A DNA stretch of 64,000 nt from Doris montereyensis (lineage: Eukaryota; Mollusca; Gastropoda; Nudibranchia; Dorididae), in assembly GCA_037039925.1 (NCBI GenBank), contig JAXRKP010001088.1, positions 50,001-114,000 on the forward strand, written 5' to 3'. A program made the position numbers and the translations under genes. The notes beneath the pieces are model-generated. The model had not been told where the DNA came from, ran no database searches, and worked only from the letters and a program-made list of their open reading frames with translations. This document shows positions 52,086 through 63,535 of this stretch, in pieces (within the stretch, counting starts at the first letter, position 1; each line of letters opens with the position of its first letter).

Positions 52086-52749
52086 CGTGTGTATTCATAT
52101 ATAATATACGACTGTAATGGGGTATGGTGAAGATATACCATCAAAAGCGTGATTTTGAGAAGAAAAAAATACGAAGTATGCCTGGGGCAACTTCAAAGTT
52201 ATTGTAGATAATACACATAATATTCCATGTACCGTGATAGTCTATTGCACGTCATTATTATTGCACAACCAAATGCCATATCACAAGCGCCTGTCTTTCC
52301 TCTTCTTATTCGATATCGATTCTAACGATTACTCAGGATATAATTTAACGTTCCATTTTTATTTTAAAGATGTTTTGAAATATTGTCTTCATAAATTTAT
52401 CAGAAATATTACGTGATCTATATCTATAAAGATACAAGATATTACAGCATACGATACATCCTCATATAGATAATAATATTTCAGGATGGACGTACAATAT
52501 ATTGACTCCGTAGTCGGACTCAAGTTTGAAAGCCGTTGAAGTGTATGTGACCGTTAAACTGCTTTCTGTCTTGTTTGCCTTGTTCACTCGTGGGCTCGTT
52601 GTTGACTGAGATTTGAGATTAGAATCTAATCTTGGCTAGATCTGTACTTAGATTTACTTACAATTGTGATTTATAGTGATATGAATTAAGAATCTGGTGT
52701 CAAACGTAAATCGTAACTTTCTTAGACAAGAATATATCCATCACACAAA

Positions 52750-55700
52750 ATGGCTGTTCGTGCACAGTTTGAAGGAAATAATGAAGTTGGTGTGTTCTCT
52801 CGGCTAACAAATTCCTACTGCCTTGTTGCAATAGGTGGATCAGAAAATTTTTACAGGCAAGTTAGGTTAGATTCTAGAAACCTCTAGATCTAGGTAAGAC
52901 TAGATTGATCTAGAGCTAGATCTAGATTTGTCTATCCAAAATTTTAGGCCACCGTTATCCGCAAGGTGCCTTGCGAATAACGCTGAATATTGGTCCACAA
53001 GGCACCTTGCCGATAGTCCTGCTTCTGTGGCGGCATTATCCGCAAGGACCGGAATTTTGGTCAAGTTCACAGATAAGCATGTCTTGAAAAGTGTGTTAGT
53101 GTTCTGTTCAATTCAGTACCACTCCCTCCTGGTGTGTATGATTGTGCCTGTTCAGCAACCTAATTTTTTTCCCTTTCTGTGACGTATAATGAAATGAGAA
53201 GTCAAAGAAAATTCTCATTTGTCGAAATTTATTTGAAATGTAAATCTGAGAGGATAGTTTAAAAACAATTTACAACCTTTCAAACAAAATACACCTTGCG
53301 GATAACGCTTGTTCCTTGGATCCGCAAGGCACCTTGCGGATAATGACTCCCAATATTTTCATGTTCTAGATCTAGATCCTGGGTATTTTTTTTAGGTCTG
53401 TTGAAAATTCCAAATGAAATAGATTCTAGATCTAATAGTCTGTTCAACTCAGACTCAAGACTCAAATAAGGCAATAAAATAAACAAAGTGACTATTTGTC
53501 ATTATGATGAATACCTGAGAGAAAAACGCTATTTGTCATATGCATCGGATGTATTGCCGATTACTCTACGGATGTGAATCGAGAATTGGTTTAGCACTCG
53601 GGTAAAGTCATTTCAGTGTTCCAATCTGTGAGATTTCTAGGGTTCAGGAAATCTAGATATTAGCTCTAGTAGTCTAGATCTAGGTTTAAGTTTAAATCTT
53701 GATCTGAGTACTTACTTCGGTGTCACTTGAAAAGATGCGAAAAGACAGCGAGTAATAATGCCCCATGAAGCATTGCACCTAGGGTATTTTCCTATTCAAA
53801 ACAATACCAGATTCACAGCACGTGTTGTTGTTTACCGAGGTGAAATGAAAGCAAAGTTGATGTATATATCCCCAGAAGAGCTTATAATGTGTCGTATAGA
53901 TATGGCGACGATCGTCTACCTGGGAAGAGCGAAGGCTCTAAATTTAGACCAGTGCCCTATATTTAGGCTGACGACCTGACCCTCTTTAAATGGAAAATCT
54001 TTTTCGTTTCTTTTCGCATTTAAATAGGACCCCTACTTCACAAGACACGAATAGAGAGGGAGGCAGAGAAACACAAGACCAAGAAAGATAGATAAAAGGA
54101 GAGTGACACACATGTCTACATACATGTGCAAGATACAGAGAGAGAGAGACACATATATACCTTCAGATCAAATCACACATGCCACATAGATCCAGACCTT
54201 AAATGTTGAATCGTGATACAAGACTAAGAAAGATAGAAGGGAGGGTGACACCTTTACACACACGTGACAGAGAGAGAGACAAGACCAAGAAAGATAGAAG
54301 GAGATAGATACACAATACAAGAGAGAAAGAGGACAAGACCGAGAAAGGTAGAAGGAGAGAGATACATATATATATACACTATACTATACATGAGAGAGAT
54401 CTGTATATCGAATCATGCAAGTCACAGCTAGATCTTAAAATCTAATGGTGAATCGTTCCCATCCACTATATTCATCTGTATTTTGTCACATCCAGGGGGA
54501 AAATAGTGAAAATGTCAAATAATATCAAAATAAAATCATCATTAGATCTAACGTACATCCAGAAATCTAGGTTTAAATTCATAAAAACATTAGTCATTAC
54601 AAAAATACAAACTATTCCTGATTTAACTGGGATCATACTCAGGTTAATTATTAATGACGGATAGTGGCAAAGTCCACCCGTCATTAACGGCGAACCGAAT
54701 GCAGGATGAGCTCCTTTCACCATTCAAGTTATTGACGGATAATGGCAAAGTCTATCCGTCATAATGACGAATGGTGCTGGCCTAAAATAAAATGAAAATT
54801 CAGATTTAGATCGGCAATGCCGCATTTCTCACTATCTGGAATATGTTGTCTACATCATGCTGTAGGCCTAAAAATACTAGAATGTCTGCTAGCCGCTTCT
54901 AGAAAGTGTTAAGTTCTTTGATGTTGACAACAGACATCCACCAGATGAATGAGGCGATTGACACGGCGCGTGACACTTGCAGAGCAGTCATCGGAACATT
55001 TAGACCAGATCACTGGCACCGCCATAACCAATGAGAATTGGAAGCATGTTTCCACTGATAAAAAGAGTCATGATGGTCTGGATGGTCTGAATGAGACCTT
55101 TCTATTGTTTGACCCAACAGCCACCTAGTGTTGTGACCATTACAAACAGAAGAATATTCTAGAAATGTACGCTGCCTCCTTCTTCCTAATCCGTCTTGTC
55201 TATCCTCGTCGCTCTTGTTTTGACTGAAGGCTCTAAAGGGCTGACTGGTAAATGTTACGTACTTTAATGACTCTAATCCCATATCCATGGATGAACAATA
55301 TTCACCTAAGAGACCGTCTGGCTAAGAGACTTCATTTTGTTGTCTCCTGAAGACGAGCATCTTAGGCGGAGACTAATGTATTTTATTGTATCATAATAAT
55401 ATTTGTGTTTTGTTTCTTTTCAGTGTCTTTGAAGGAGAACTGGCAGATACAATTCCTGTAGTTCATGCTAGCATTGCTGGTTGTAGAATTCTTGGTAGCT
55501 TATGTGTAGGTGAGTCAGATTATAAAATTTTGCCATATAAAATGAGGACCATCATTTAATATCATTTTGGGGTCCAACATATTCTATATTAAAACCATGT
55601 TATTACATTTATCGAAAAGACTATTCAGCAACAGCGACTAATAGTGTCCAGAGACTTTTCACTATCTGTATACTATCTGAAAGTGGGCATGTCATGTTTT

Positions 55701-55796
55701 TGTGGTGGGAAACGTGTCATTGTTGTATGAGCTTTTGTTGCAAGCACATCTTTCTCTCACTCAAACTCTCTTACTGTCTTTGTCTCTTTTCTTTCC

Positions 55797-55873
<77 letters not shown>

Positions 55874-58800
55874 GAGATCGGCAGACACTACTGGGGTACT
55901 TCTTTTTCCTTTTCCTTTTTTTCACGTATCTTTCATCTTGTTGTCTCTCTCTCTCCCTTTCCAACTTTCACTGAGGTCTGCCTTTTAGTCTTTTACTTTG
56001 GGTTTTTTTTAGCATTGTATACTGACTGGATTAATTATTTTCTCTTTTCATTCATCATTCTTCTTACATGCCCAAACCATCTGAGTTAGTTTATTTCTAT
56101 TGTATACCATCTGTTCTGGTTTAATCTTGTTGAAAATTATTGTGTTTCTGATTTTGGCTCTTTTAGTTTTCCTTACTATTCTTCTGAGATGTTTCATTTC
56201 AGCTACCTGTACTTCATTGTATTCCCTACTCCTGCTATCTAAGGTCCAGTTTTCCCTGCCATAGAGGAGAGTAGGATAATAAACTGTGTTGTATACACTG
56301 CAATTTTGGTTTTTGTTGACAATTTTCATTTACCAATACATGCCTTTCCCTAGATGTTTATATATTGTCATTGCCTTTTTGGGGATTCTCTGGCTGATTT
56401 CTTCTCTTAGTTTTCCCTTGAGTTAATCATTACTCCTAGGTAATTGTTTTTATTTATCTTGTACTTCAGGAAATCGACATGGTCTTCTGCTACCCAACAC
56501 CACAACAGACCAAGAACTCCAACACATAAGAAATTCCCTGCCAGATACTGTCAAAGTCTATAGAGCAGAAGAAAAGTTGTCTGCCCTTGGAAATGTCATC
56601 GCCTGCAATGATTACGTTGCCCTTGTTCATCCAGACTTAGATCGGGTAATCTTTCTGTCAGAGGCCTTGTAGTGAAACCGTAGTGTTCTGAGTTTGTTGT
56701 CACGACGACATTGGCTCGCCTAGGTATTTGTTTACAATGTTGTACTCTTAGGAAAGGTTTGAATGATTACCAGATACAGGCAGAGAAAGGTCTCATCGAG
56801 TGTTAGTATGAAGTAAGCATACAGTACAGCAGCCTGTTAGGCGCTTCATACTAACACTAATAAGACCTTTCTCTGCCTATACCTGGGTAATCATTAGGAC
56901 TAGAGCTACTAGAGTGAGAGCTAGCTTGCACTCTAGGCCTAGGACCTGGTAAGGAGACACCCCCCCCCCCCCCCTCCCCTTCTCTCTCACCTTTCTCATC
57001 ACTGGACCTTGACATTGATCAAGTAACCTCTAGATCATGGTCCCTAGCACCAAACATTTAATTTATCCTGACTATAACCAGTAGAACTACTTAGGTTTCA
57101 TCTAAACACACTGGTATATGACTGCCCTGTAAACAGCCAAGAAATTTTTAACATGGATGTAGTATTGTGATCTGTACAACGAAATCAACTCAAAAGTCCC
57201 TCGATTGTTTACAGGGCAGTCCGGGCAAAATTAAAAATCTTACCAAAACCCCCAAAAGATCACCTTAGTTGTGGATGTGGGTAAATCAAATCAAATATAA
57301 CCCCAAAAGAAAAAACCAAACTCTCTCTGTTTATCTCTCTCCTCCCAAGATCATCTTCTTAGCTGTGGATGTGTGTAAAACCAAATACAAAAAAAACCCC
57401 CAAAACATTGTAACTCCAAAGCAATTTATCTTATAAATCATCTTCTTGGTTACAGGAAACAGAGGAGGACCATTGGAAGGTGGAAGTCTTCAGGGTGGAC
57501 ACATTGAAGGTGGAAGTGTTCAGGCATACAGTGGCCAACAATGTACTTGTGGGAAGTTACTGCGTCTTCAGCAATCAAAGGTGGAATGGTAAGTTATTCA
57601 TTTGGTCTGTCAGTGCAATCCGTGGCTGGAAGACATTGTATATTATAATACAGATGAAAACAATGAGCCTGTAAAATGATTGAAAACAGTGCAGTCTATG
57701 CTGTTTCTGACTTGTAGATCTACTTGTAGTACTAGTGGTAGTTGTTCTGTAAGTTTGCAAAGAAAACAGGATTGTCTAAGGTTTGCACTGCCAGCAGTGA
57801 AAACCCCCCCCCCCCCATAAAAAATCAACCATTCATGCTAGAGAGCTCGTTCCGGTAGGAAACAGAAGTAGAATAATAAGCCTAGAAGATGCTCCATACC
57901 GCAATCACGTATGCAATCTTTCTATAATAATCTTTCTATAGTAATGGTTGGGCAACGTTGTGATCACATATGTGTGACAAATTGTACAATGCTGTAAGTG
58001 AATCGTGATTGCACTCGTACGACAATGGTAGTCTTTGAGTTAATTCATTCAGCTCTGGCTGTTCATTCCTGGCTAATGTCCTCGTATTGGGGATTTTGAT
58101 CCAATTTTAGACAATTGCGTTAAAAAAATATTCTAAATGCTTCATCACTTTCATACTTCACACAGACATAGATAGTCTATTGATTTGTTACTGATCCAGC
58201 ATGTTAAGGGCGTTTTTTTTCATTTTTTATTTACATACTGAAATTTTGAAAGTATTTTTAAAAATGGAAACAATTGTAGCTGTTGCCTTCACTAGTCGAT
58301 GAGAGAACAATTATTGCCTGAATTAAACAATGCAATGCACTGTATCCTAGTCACCTAGTAATACACCATATGTTCCGCCCCGAAGACTCAGATCATCAAT
58401 GGATACATTGAAGTTTGAAATCCCTAGAACAAAATTAAAATATCGCACACAGCTTCTAATGTTTGGAACAGTCTCCCCAAATCAGTTAGGGAATTGACAT
58501 GTCCTGCTGCTTTTAGAAAACATTTAAAAATTCATCTTTTCACAAATAAGCTTCATTGATCCTACGCAGTATTTGTAATGCATTTATTCTTATATTTGAT
58601 GATGTAATGTTTTTATTGTTTATTCATGCCATGCTTTTATTGTTAATTAAAAATAATTTTGTGTAAATAGAACAGTATCATTGTTTTACATGCTGCTTCT
58701 TATTGTAAGTCTAAAATTTTTGATGTTATCCTGTTTCAACTTTTCAATCATGTAAAGCGCATAGAGCTTATTTCCATAATGGGTAGATGCACTCTAAAAA

Positions 58801-61800
58801 TGGATTATTAACTGATTTCTTCAAGGAAAGTTGGTTTACTGACTCTTTGTTGTTTCGACAATCCTCTAAATAATTTTCAACCCTTTGTCATTGCATCGTT
58901 CCTCTCACAGGTACCTCCAAAGACGTCAGTGGAAGATTTGGATGAGTTGTCTTCCCTTCTCCAGGTTTCGTTAGTGGTGAGTGAAATCATGTAGATAAAA
59001 TAATAACAATGGTTGTTGTCAAGCTCTACGGCTCAAGGCATGTGGCGGTTGGCCTGCTGGTAGGGGTCAACCCTCCTTTTGACTATGTGTAATGTTTAGT
59101 GGGCGGCTGGCGGGCGCACTGCTGGTGGGTCCTTACTTCTTTCCTTTCACTCTTTCACTTATCTTTCATCTCGCAGTTTGCCCTTGATGTGCGGGTACTG
59201 CTGGTAGGTCTTACTTCCTTCCTTTCACTCTTTCACTTATCTTTCATCTCGCAGTTTGCCCTTGATGTGCGGGTACTGCTGGTAGGTCTTACTTCTTTCC
59301 TTTCACTCTTTCACTTATCTTTCATCTCGCAGTTTGCCCTTGATGTGCGGGAGGTTGGCGGGTACTGCTGGTAGGTCTTACTTCTTTCCTTTCACTCTTT
59401 CACTTATCTTTCATCTCGCAGTTTGCCCTTGATGTGCGGGTACTGCTGGTAGGTCTTACTTCTTTCCTTTCACTCTTTCACTTATCTTTCATCTCGCAGT
59501 TTGCCCTTGATGTGCGGGAGGTTGGCGGGTACTGCTGGTAGGTCTTACTTCTTTCCTTTCACTCTTTCACTTATCTTTCATCTCGCAGTTTGCCCTTGAT
59601 GTGCGGGTACTGCTGGTAGGTCTTACTTCCTTCCTTTCACTCTTTCACTTATCTTTCATCTCGCAGTTTGCCCTTGATGTGCGGGTACTGCTGGTAGGTC
59701 TTACTTCCTTCCTTTCACTTATCTTTCATCCCTTTGATGTGCAGGCGGTTGGCAGGCACTGCTGGTGGGTCTTACTTTCTTTTCCTTCTTTTTTTTTCAT
59801 CTATCTTTCATGCTGCTGTTTCCTCTTAATTCAGCTTCAAGATCATCACAATGGTGGACGGGTAAATTTCAAAGAAACAAACAAACAAAAGCTTTGATTT
59901 ACGCTGAGATCAAACATAGGGTTCATGGGGGTAAATTAAACGAACAAAGAATATGGATGTTTTGGCTACCATGCACACATTATTCTCTTAAAATTATTGT
60001 TTGTCCTTCGTGATTTAAAGATTTGGGTAAATGAAAAGGCTACTTAGTTTGATGACTGAATTTACATTTGTGTGGTGTTTATGGTCTGTTTCACAGGCTG
60101 GCACAGTCAACAGAGGCAGCGAGGTTCTTTCAGCGGGTATGGTCGTGAATGATTGGATGGCTGTTTGCGGACACGACACCACCTCCACCGAGGTATCAGT
60201 CATTGAGAATGTCTTCAAACTCAATGACCATGAACCATCCCAGATTCAAACGAAAATGAGGGATTCTTTGGTCGACACGTAAGTGAAAGCTATTTATAGG
60301 AATAATGAATTTCGTTGTGAGCCTTGAAAGCAAAATTGTTTGGTGCCAAACTCTTCAAACAGTGGAGGTCGCATTGTGATAGGTGCTGAAGACAAAGTCA
60401 GCTTTTTATACATAAAGGAGCCACAGTGGAGTGAAATCAAAACTGATTAATGATAATAAGTTCTGTCTTCCTCTATGGTAAGTTGGAAGTTCTTTCAAGG
60501 CTCTTATGGCTCATAATGCCGGATCGTATCCCGGTTTCTGTAGGGTGAAACAGAACAGGTGATAATAATCACCTCCTGGACAGGACGCTAGTCACTAGTC
60601 TGTCACAGGTTTTTTTCTCCCATGCTGGTGCCTGTACCTCTTTGCACCTTGGTGGAGTGGGGGAAAATGCGTGTTAGCTGTCTTTCCCAGGGAACACAAT
60701 GTTGAATCTAGGCCATTTGGTGGAGTTGTCACTCATTGTCATTTATCACTTCATGCATAAACTGTTTGATCCAAAACTATAAAAAGATATACAGAGTGAG
60801 GAGTAGATCTATCACATGTATTAGGAAAACACAAAACTTTCAGTCGCTGATTTTCTCAAAACAATGGTAGTGGCACTTGGGACAATTTGGCTTTCGTATG
60901 TCCGTAAAAGACGTAACCTTTGAATTTAAAGGCCTTCTAGATGTCAGATGCTGTATCCGAAAGATAAGCCATCAATATACAAAGTCACTTTTTTTTTTTT
61001 TATGCAATAAAATTGATTATTGACTTTACTTAAAAATATATTACACTTACTTGGTACAGAAGTAATAGAAGAATCAGGGAAAAACATGTTACAGATAAAT
61101 GTCTACTGCATCGACAGTTTTGACCCCCGGACCACAAATTACCATCAGCTGTTTGCTCTGGGACGATATTAGTTCATGTCCCAGACTAAAATGTCGTGGG
61201 TTCAAACCCCGATGTTTGGAAAATTTTCTTTAGCTTTCTTTTTTGAGTAAAATCTACCCACCTTCCCCAGTCCAGGCATGTAGATCGACATCTAATCCCA
61301 TTTGGAGATTTTTCCAAAGGAAATTGTATACTGGTATATGTAAAAAAAATAATTCTTATGTGAATTAGATTTTTAAAATTGAAATTTTGAGATCTTTCAA
61401 TAAACAAATAAAAAGTCCTTTTTTCAGTGTTTCCAGAGCTCCCTTTGACAAAAGCTTTGAAAGGATGTAAACACATTAATTGATGATTTTTATACATTTT
61501 AGACACTGTTTGACGGAGATACAGTATTATGATGGAAAATTGGGGGACTTGGTAATCCAGAGGCAAAGTGTCAACCTCTAAATCCAAAGGTTGTGGGTTC
61601 AAACCCAGATAGCGGTTGAAAATTTTTTATTTCTTTTTCAAAATTATTTAGCAAAATCTCCTTCCGGTTCAGGTAGGTGTATCACACATAGTCCCGTTGA
61701 AGACAGCCAATAAAAGAAGGTCCTGAGTGCAGATCACAGCACTCTGTACACGTTAAAGATCCCTTGGCTGTTGACAGGGTAGTCTGGGCAAAGCGAAAAT

Positions 61801-62035
61801 TCTGGATTCAAAACCGGGACCTCATGATCCCCCAGTCCGGCAGCTTAACCACTTGGCCACCGGCGCCCACTAGTTGTGGACGTCGGTAAATCGAATCAAA
61901 TGATGGAAAATTAGGATTTAACTTTTGTTGTTGTCGACGATGGCATTGAATAGGCTCTGATTAAACTACTCTATTGACTTGTTTAGAAATCGATTCTTAT
62001 GGATGGTCTCTTCTTTCCTCCTCAGGTTGTCATAA
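52750..62035 (+). CDS. EIF6: Eukaryotic translation initiation factor 6
   Basis: eIF6 binds the 60S ribosomal subunit, prevents early joining to 40S and acts in 60S maturation. Exons: 52750-52856, 55424-55509, 56470-56645, 57456-57588, 58911-58976, 60097-60278, 62026-62035. Peptides include [133 protein letters not shown] and [14 protein letters not shown]. The corrected length is about 252 against about 245 in human. Intron 1 has a GC donor (CAG|GCAAGT). Exon 4 carries about seven extra residues from a local duplication (KVEVFR twice) and one extra A at 57577-57579. That extra base shifts the conserved GGMV codons out of frame. Family identity is very strong. Confidence 0.95.
52955..53343. 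mobile_element. Palindrome-ended MITE in EIF6 intron 1
   Basis: The left end TTATCCGCAAGGTGCCTTGC is itself palindromic. The same sequence, inverted, forms the right end (to 53343), and two more partial copies lie inside (53000 and 53293). Size is 389 bp with no coding content. The target duplication is unclear. Confidence 0.6.
53345..54650. other. EIF6 intron 1 sequence
   Basis: No other gene was recognised. TCTAGATCTAG-type words are very dense at 53365-53440 and 53640-53700. Short GA/ATAG repeats occur at 54085-54400. The frame at 53758-53979 has no family resemblance. Confidence 0.4.
54655..54768. repeat. Pair of short palindromic repeats
   Basis: The 33 bp palindrome-like unit tgacgga-tartggcaaagtcyaycc-gtcat occurs at about 54655 and about 54733 in the same orientation. 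Spacing is about 78 bp. Confidence 0.65.
54930..55300 (-). other. Possible decayed coding fragment
   Basis: The minus strand shows a short hydrophobic stretch ([17 protein letters not shown] near 55025-55075) among stops in all frames. It resembles a membrane protein remnant, but I cannot name a family. Confidence 0.2.
55794..55871. repeat. (CT)n microsatellite
   Basis: About 78 bp of CT dinucleotide in EIF6 intron 2. Confidence 0.95.
55930..56455 (-). mobile_element. LINE-A 3' end, best preserved copy
   Basis: The minus frame 56329-56048 reads [20 protein letters not shown], then [20 protein letters not shown] and [10 protein letters not shown]. This is the region after the RT domain (LLYGSE-W, E-R-L-R-W--GH-like) found in many animal LINEs. 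It lies antisense in EIF6 intron 2, just before exon 3, and identifies the family of the other LINE-A tails. Confidence 0.8.
56763..56894. repeat. Foldback of a SINE-5 middle segment
   Basis: 56763-56813 (atgattaccagatacaggca...gttagtatgaag) is the reverse complement of 56845-56894 (cttcatactaacac...cctgggtaatcat), with a 31 bp spacer. The right arm matches the SINE-5 middle ('gttaggc', 'gctgggtactcatt'). Confidence 0.75.
56958..56975. repeat. Poly-C run
   Basis: About 17 C residues in EIF6 intron 3. A similar run of about 14 lies at 57804-57817 in intron 4. Confidence 0.9.
57115..57295. repeat. Two SINE-2 pieces in inverted order
   Basis: 'gactgccctgtaaacagcca' with 'gtgatctgtac' (minus orientation, 57119-57180) is followed by 'gtttacagggcagtccgggc' and the tail 'aagatcaccttagttgtgga' with 'gggtaaatcaaatcaaat' (plus orientation, to 57295). 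Confidence 0.75.
58375..58815 (+). mobile_element. CR1/L2-like LINE 3' end
   Basis: Read with one frame change, the plus strand gives [29 protein letters not shown] and [16 protein letters not shown]. This is the classic C-terminus of CR1/L2 ORF2 (LWNSLP...F+--LK-HLF). The 3' region 'gtaaagcgcatagagctta' with 'gggtagatgcactc' is also typical. It lies in EIF6 intron 4. Confidence 0.75.
59095..59880 (+). repeat. 78 bp minisatellite grown from a SINE-3
   Basis: A SINE-3 segment (gcgggtactgctggtaggtc...gcagtttgcccttgatgt, 78 bp) is repeated about eight times between 59099 and 59800. Two units carry an extra 'gaggttgg' block. The array ends in a normal SINE-3 tail at 59820-59880. It lies in EIF6 intron 5. 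Because 78 is divisible by three, an open frame of repeating [20 protein letters not shown] results. This is not a gene. Confidence 0.9.
60485..60715 (-). repeat. SINE-1 copy, head missing
   Basis: 'ggaagttctttcaaggctct', 'cgtatcccggtttctgtagg', 'ataatcacctcctggacagg', 'acgctagtcactagtctgtc', 'ctgtctttcccagggaacac'. A small internal duplication 'ctagtcactagtctg' is present. Confidence 0.8.
61175..61320 (+). repeat. SINE-2 head fragment
   Basis: 'gactaaaatgtcgtgggttc', 'aaaccccgatg', 'aaaatctacccaccttcccc', 'gtagatcgacatctaatccc'. Confidence 0.75.
61543..61905 (+). repeat. SINE-2 copy carrying a SINE-1 head fragment
   Basis: The SINE-2 runs from 'ggtaatccagaggcaaagtg' to 'cagggtagtctgggcaaagc'. 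It is then interrupted at about 61803-61870 by the tRNA-like end of a minus SINE-1 ('accgggacctcatgatcccc', 'cggcagcttaaccacttggc'), and ends in the SINE-2 tail 'gttgtggacgtcggtaaatc'. Confidence 0.85.
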
Positions 62036-62534
62036 AATGACTCAAATCATGTCACATGACCTGTGACGAGGAGAGAAAGAGTACACAGAAATCAGAGAGA
62101 GTGCAGTGTGGGAGGGGGACCTAGTACCGCCCGTCAATTTTTTATCTTGCTGTATCATGCGAGAAGTGAGCAAGATCCACTCCCAAGAGTTTTATAGGCG
62201 TTTTCTATATTTGATGTCCACTTTTGGGATTATCATTATCATTAAAATGTTTGACTTCCATAGGTTTTAGTTCACTAAGACAATATCTCTTGAGCTGTCA
62301 GTTTTTATGAAGCAAATTTCAGAATTTGTTTTCTCTTCCTTTGTTGTTGCTTACATAAAGTTTCAGATACGGTGGTATCCACCTAAGAATGCAGCCGTCG
62401 GAGGTAGAAACAAGCGAGTTCTTAGTCGAACTCGCACATGCCTTGTATCTTCACTTCACTAATTACATTTTTTTGTTGGTTATTCCTCTTGACCGCTCTA
62501 TGATTGAACAATTTTCTCGATTTTTTTTTAATAG

Positions 62535-62645
62535 CAAAAACCTACATCTTCTTTTGTTCTTTCACTGTCTCATACCTTTTTATCTTTTTTCCTCTGAGAT
62601 CACCACACATGGTGGACTGGATACATTTTTAAGGAAAAGGATTTA
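62535..62645 (+). repeat. SINE-3 tail fragment
   Basis: 'gttctttcactgtctcatac', 'cctctgagatcaccacacat', 'ggtggactggatacattt'. Confidence 0.6.
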
Positions 62646-62739
62646 GACCTAGATATACTTTCACTTTCATACTGAATTTTCACTGTGCTCTGATGACAAT
62701 GTAAAAATTAAATGACTACATAGGACATTAAGAAGATGC

Positions 62740-62745
62740 AATAAA
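62740..62745 (+). promoter_or_regulatory. Candidate polyadenylation signal of EIF6
   Basis: AATAAA about 700 bp after the stop codon. A second AATAAA lies at 62871-62876. The choice cannot be made from sequence alone. Confidence 0.35.
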
Positions 62746-62904
62746 GCATGGACTTAATATATACCAAACCCATGTGTTTTAAGGTTTCATTATGTCTGAC
62801 CTCTGCATTTTGTTGAAAATGTTTTTGTTTGTTTGTTGGAGCCGTTCATTGCAATCGCTGTGTTGTTTGTAATAAACTGCTGCGTATGATGACCATGTTT
62901 AAAT

Positions 62905-62990
62905 TTAATTCTTTCTTTCTTTCTTTTTTTGTCAGTTACCATTTTACCTTCCAGTGTATGGGTTTAAATGTCTGAAAATGTATATATCAC
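62905..62990 (-). mobile_element. LINE-A extreme 3' tail
   Basis: 'ttctttctttctttcttttt', 'ttaccattttaccttccagt', 'gtatgggtttaaatgtctga'. Only the last 85 bp of the element is present. Confidence 0.7.
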
Positions 62991-63059
62991 AACTCCCCAC
63001 TGGAACACAATGTACAGCTGCCCCTTGGGAGGCATATAAATTATAATGATTAATATATT

Positions 63060-63535
63060 CCAGGTGGTATCAAAAGTTCCCGAACTATGTCAATAAATGC
63101 TCAACAATATACCTGGTTAAAATTTCACCTCCGTCTAATTAAAAAATAGTCTCCTTGAGCATGAATAGGCCAAGCACTGTTGCCCACTGCCCATCTATCT
63201 GCCAGAAATCAAACACTTTCAGGAGGTCGTTTTCTGTGAGTGTGAACCTGTTTAGAACTAGATCTTTTGTTTGTTTCATGTGGAACTGCCTCCACTGTAT
63301 CATATCTGCAGCCTGAATTTTCCTCTTCAGGAACAGGAGTGGGCGGTCAACGGGTGCTGCTTGAAGGTCCTACTTATTTTCTTTCACTCTTTTATGTATC
63401 TTTCATCTTGCTGTTTCCTCTTTCATAATTTACCCTGAGATCACAACTTATGGTGGACAAGATACATTTCAATCGATCTTCAGGAACAGGAAAAACTCCA
63501 CTAGTCGCAAGGTGCCAAATCTTGTCAGTGAGTAA
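63060..63535 (-). mobile_element. mariner-type transposase relic
   Basis: The left end 'ggtatcaaaagttcccgaac' looks like a mariner terminus. The minus strand, with frame changes, gives VPHPPYS then DLAPCD (about 63500-63530). This is the conserved mariner block that carries the last catalytic Asp. It continues after a SINE-3 insertion with FLFLKRK. The rest is decayed. Confidence 0.6.
63339..63477 (+). repeat. SINE-3 copy with exact target duplication
   Basis: Flanked by a perfect 14 bp direct repeat, cttcaggaacagga (63325-63338 and 63478-63491). This fixes the element ends: 5' 'gtgggcggtcaacgggtgct', 3' 'ggacaagatacatttcaatc'. It is inserted in the mariner relic. Confidence 0.9.

Noticed and set aside
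53758..53979. 73-residue open frame [15 protein letters not shown]
   Set aside because: Lies in EIF6 intron 1 without splice context or recognisable similarity.
59099..59897. Repeating hydrophobic peptide, possible membrane or repeat protein
   Set aside because: It is a 78 bp SINE-derived minisatellite in an EIF6 intron, and the frame is open only because 78 is divisible by three.
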